A stretch of DNA of 64,000 bases from Protea cynaroides. Lineage: Eukaryota > Streptophyta > Magnoliopsida > Proteales > Proteaceae. Positions 60,270 through 64,000 of the stretch are shown here, one piece after another. The DNA is taken from the NCBI GenBank assembly GCA_028583415.1, contig CM053275.1, positions 6,515,056 to 6,579,055 on the forward strand, read 5' to 3'. Under the pieces are notes generated by a model. That model was not told the origin of the DNA and ran no database searches. It saw only the letters and a list, made by a program, of their open reading frames with translations. Position numbers and translations under genes: made by a program. How positions within the stretch are numbered: the first letter of the stretch is position 1; each line of letters begins with the position of its first letter.

Positions 60270-63200
60270 ATGACCATTGAACAGGACATGGAAGCTGGTG
60301 AAGACAGAATGCAAGAAGAGATAAAAGAGCCTCTTATACTGAGTGGAAGAGATGGAGCCACCAAAGGCACCAAGGAAAGTATGTCCATGGTTTACTTCAG
60401 CACTTTCGTAGCTGTTTGTGGCTCATTTGAATTTGGGTCTTGTGTAAGTACTGATCCTTTGATCTCTACCTTAAGTTATCGCATTGTGAAGAAGAAAACA
60501 GTATGCTCAATCCAAATCTGACTTGCAGAGGGCCAAGCTCTAATATGAAGATAAAGAACTTTTTAACTTCCTTGCTTTGAGATATCATTCAATGAACTTG
60601 GACCTGCAACATATATCTAGTTCTAACCAGTTTTTGTGATGATCGAGCTTGCACTGTATCCTGCTAGTGAACTTAGGCTATGTTTGGTATCATTTTTTAT
60701 TTTTTTTTATCTATTTAACAAAAATTATTTTCGAAATGATTTTTGTTCAAAAATAAAATGTTGTTTGGTAGCTATAATAAAAATAGATGGTAGAATGAAA
60801 AACAAATTTGGCATACTATGTCTAAAAATGATTTTAAAAGTTTTCTTCTTCCTCTGTCATGGAGCGTCTATTCCTCTTCCTCTGTCAAGTGATCCAATCT
60901 CAATTGGAAAAGAAAAAAATAGGAGAGGGGAGATAAAACATTAAGAAAGAAAAATTATATAATAAAAACGAAAACAAGGGAGACATCGACCACTGTTTCA
61001 ATGGAAACAAGAGGTCATGATGAAAGAGAAGGAGTTGAGAAAAGAATGAAACCCTAAAAGAATCAACATCAAATACATAGGGATTATGGAAAGAAATCAA
61101 ACCAGGAATCGTCTTTGGAGAAACGACGTCGCCTTCGTTGGAATGATTGTCATCGTCGTCATCGTCGCCGTCAGAGCCATCTCTAGGACGAAGTAGCAGG
61201 TCTGCGTCTCTGTGCTTTACTTCCGTTCGTCAACGAGAAGAGTGCTTGAGGGTTTGATTTGGGGTGGTTTTATAAAAGGAAACTAAATTACTTTTTTAAC
61301 CCTTTATTTTAACACATGTTTTAAGTGTTTTGCGCAAAACACAACAAAAAAAAATTTTGACCAAAAATCAAAAAGAGGTTGAGACCTCTTTTTGAATTTT
61401 GACTTGTTTTTATTTTTATTTTTCATAAATAGCACTCATAAATTATGCCAAACCCCTTCAAAACTATAAATTTGAACAAAAATAAAAAACAAAAATGATA
61501 CCAAACACAGCTTAGACAACACTGAATCCCAAGCCTCCCACTTGGATCTAGCCAAGCACCTAACTTGAGAAAATAATAGTGACAAAATCAGAGGGGAAAA
61601 AAAATCACAGGATTTGGTGTTGGTTTATTGACTTATGAACGTTTATCATTTGTGATTGGTGCTAGTGAGTTAAAACAAGGCTTTTTTTCCTATCATATTC
61701 GTCAAATGAAATTGTAAACTTGTATTACTTTACTGAAACATATTTTCATTTTCTTCAGATTGGTTTTTCATCTCCAACTCAATCTGCCATCAGGGAAGGA
61801 CTGGATCTATCACTACCAGAGGTCTTTCTTTTTTTTACAGATTTATTCATCCAAATTTAAGCAGTCATGTTCCAAAAATATTAATTACAAGAGCACTTAG
61901 AGATTTAGGTAGACCCTGCTGTCTGTGCCACACACTACCAAGTTGGACTGTACACTGTGATTACCCTGTAAATACACATATTTTGTAGTCATTAATCCCA
62001 ATTTTCCAACTCCATTTTTTGCATGTTGTTATGCAGTATTCATTGTTTGGCTCTATCTTGAATTTTGGTGCAATGATTGGTGCAATCACAAGTGGGACAA
62101 TTGCTGATTTCATTGGTCGGAAAGGGGTAATCAAATGGACATTTCGACAAGATTTATCACAAGCATTAGCCTGTATAAGTCTATATTGTACTGAAGAAAC
62201 ATAGCCCATCTTTTTTTTTTTCTAAACCATGGTTTTGTTTAAGCAGGCATTGAGAATCTCAGCTATTTCTTGCATTGCAGGATGGTTTGCCATCTACTTT
62301 GCTGAGGTGGGTTGTACTTTTGAAAGCAGTAGATATTAATCTTGCATATAATTCCCCAAATAATATAACATGTTTTTTTCCCTCCATATTTTTATTCTTA
62401 TAAAGGGAGCCTTGTCACTTGATATTGGAAGACTTTTCAAAGGATATGGAATGGGAGTCTTTTCCTATGTGGTATACTGCTTAAGCTTCAGCACTCTACT
62501 CCATCAAGCAAAAACTATCAGGAGTCTTACTGTTATTGTCAATATATGCTTAATAATGTTCAATAAGTATTAACTCAAAATGGATGAACAGGTACCAGTC
62601 TTCATATCTGAAATAGCACCCAAAAATCTTCGAGGAGGCTTGACAACAGTCAATCAGGTTGATAGAACCCTCTCGCAGTTTTGCTAACTACAATTATAAA
62701 AATATACCTACATGCAGCAATGTTGCAAGAAACACATTGTTTCCAAAAATTTGTGTTTAATCTTCTTGAGCCCCAAATGTGTGTATTTTACTGATCAAGG
62801 AAAAATCAAGGATCATATGAACTTACTTTATACTGAATCTGCAGCTTATGATCTGCTGTGGAGTGTCTATTTCCTTCATTATAGGGACAGTTCTAACATG
62901 GAGAACCTTGGCTCTAACTGGTAAAATTCAGCACTTTAGCCTAATTATATATCCTATTATACAGTTACATTTAAGGGCATGGAGATATTGTAATATATTA
63001 GTGTGAAATATGAAATTAAAGAACCTCAAATGGACCTGCTGTAGGAAGGACTGACATGTAGTATTGGTGCAGGACTTATCCCATGTTTTGTTCTTCTTTT
63101 GGGCCTTTTCTTCATTCCGGAGTCTCCAAGATGGCTAGTAAGTAGCTTCAGTGAGTAAAATTATTTCAATGCATTGTATGAGGAATAATAAAGAGAATAA

Positions 63201-63813
63201 CATACATAGTATATACTCAATCCTGACGACAGGCAAAGATAGGACGACAAAAAGAATTTGATGCTGCTCTACAGAAACTTCGTGGCAAGGATGCTGATAT
63301 TTATCAAGAAGCTGCTGAAATCCAAGTCCTGAACTCCAAAATATTAATATACTTTGAGAATGTAATATAAATTTTCACCAATTGTGACGAGGGTCCAAAT
63401 GGTTTCTTTGCAGGATTATTTAGAAACTCTTGAGAAGCTCCCTAAAGCCAAACTGATGGACTTGTTCCAAAGAAGATACTTGCACTCGGTCATGGTAATT
63501 AATGGTTCTTCCATCTGGCAGAACTTTGTACTGCAACCTGTTATCAGTTATAAGATGAAAGTGATACAGCTCTCTGCTTATTCTAGATGGTTATAATTAG
63601 TTTTAATGTTCAACTCTCTTCTCTCTTCTCCCCTTCCCCCCCCCCCACACACACACCTTCCCACCCTTCCCCCCTCCTTTTTTTCTCCTAATTTAACTTT
63701 TTGACTAAGGAATAATCTTGATGGTCAGATCGGGGTCGGACTAATGGTCATTCAACAATTTGGTGGAATCAATGGAATTTGCTTTTATGTTAGCCAAACT
63801 TTTGAATCTGTAG
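60270..63813 (+). CDS. ERD6-like sugar transporter, copy D (5' part, exons 1-11)
   Basis: Exons: 60270-60443, 61759-61821, 62037-62126, 62247-62306, 62406-62471, 62592-62657, 62845-62920, 63073-63137, 63233-63325, 63414-63494, 63729-63813. Lengths and phases equal copy B; all introns are GT-AG; the frame is open throughout (305 codons plus one base). Exons 12-18 lie beyond the window. Marks: acidic N-terminus with EPLI, FSSPTQSAI, GRK after TM2, EIAPKNLRGG, PESPRWL, and an intact VIQQFGGING in TM7 as in copy A. Odd: the residue after GRK is Gly (AAAGGG) where B and C have Glu; GRKG departs from the usual charged loop. Intron 1 is enlarged by a Harbinger-like element. Probably functional if the 3' half is intact; divergent in introns from B and C. 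Confidence 0.9.
60676..61511. mobile_element. Harbinger/PIF-like non-autonomous element in intron 1 of copy D
   Basis: Inverted ends GGCTATGTTTGGTATCATTT and (reverse complement of right) GCTGTGTTTGGTATCATTTT, flanked by TTA on both sides (60673-60675, 61512-61514). Copies B and C have the uninterrupted site 'gaacttagacaacac'. The size is 836 bp. The interior has a - strand patch (about 61200-60980) with 'gacgacgatgac'-type acidic codons but no recognisable transposase. Confidence 0.8.
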
Positions 63814-64000
63814 GTAAGGAGACTTCTATGGAATTATTCCTTAATATTCCTCTGGACAAAGGATGTAAGTGGCCAACATGGCCAGGGTAAGAAAATGTTT
63901 TCTGAATTTTGTGCATATAGGCACACAGTGCTGCTTTCAGACCTAACTATAGCTTGAGGTTCCATACTCTTTTCTCCTTCTGGAGTACCCTGATTATGGG
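63814..64000 (+). other. Intron 11 of copy D (window end)
   Basis: Matches intron 11 of A (1232-1450) and B (31976-32170): 'tggccaacatggccaggg' and 'ccttctggagtacc'. Exon 12 would be expected about 150-200 bp beyond the window. Confidence 0.75.

Overview
This looks like nuclear DNA from a flowering plant. It is AT-rich, the genes have many short GT-AG introns, and the intergenic DNA is full of plant-type transposons (Mutator-like, hAT, Harbinger, CACTA, LINE, Copia, and a miniature LTR element). The species cannot be fixed from the sequence. The only real gene family is a tandem array of ERD6-like monosaccharide transporters (major facilitator superfamily, sugar porter family), all on the + strand with the same 18-exon structure.

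Layout: copy A (70-2749) enters the window in intron 5 and runs to its stop. Copy B (28652-33458) is complete, with 18 exons and 477 codons. Copy C (48790-51503) nearly repeats B but is cut inside exon 11 by a deletion that fuses it to old 3'-intron sequence, leaving a 316-residue half transporter. Copy D (60270 onward) shows exons 1-11 and leaves the window. Between them lie gene-less scars of the same unit: orphan promoter copies (18780-19380, 43780-43985, 44960-45080, 56480-56610), intron-17 modules (4160-4600, 5130-6215, 15820-16580, 21415-24610, 35575-36413, 45075-45560, 56975-57711), and decayed exon 17/18 relics of an older paralogue (about 35502, 36414, 47103, 51615, 56819, 57712).

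Mobile DNA fills the rest. Three Mutator-like elements with terminal inverted repeats carry recognisable host-gene fragments (Pack-MULEs): a MATE transporter piece (22147-23641), a BYPASS1/UPF0496-like piece (36883-38762), and a tandemly doubled cationic amino acid transporter piece (52467-54328). A fourth (26215-27672) carries an uncertain fragment, and a fifth is older (45565-47102). A decayed Copia polyprotein (11559 to 7431, - strand), a truncated Copia LTR with primer-binding site (40841-41235), a TRIM-like element (42865-43140), a LINE remnant with a gag zinc knuckle (19385-21005), CACTA ends, a hAT MITE (23725-24380) and a Harbinger-like element inside intron 1 of copy D (60676-61511) complete the picture.

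Functionally, the working genes should be membrane proton/sugar facilitators, with an acidic dileucine-type N-terminus that fits a vacuolar-membrane location. B and C share a glutamine-to-arginine change in the TM7 sugar-binding motif. No RNA genes, CRISPR arrays or bacterial-type operons were seen. All alignments described were made by eye.
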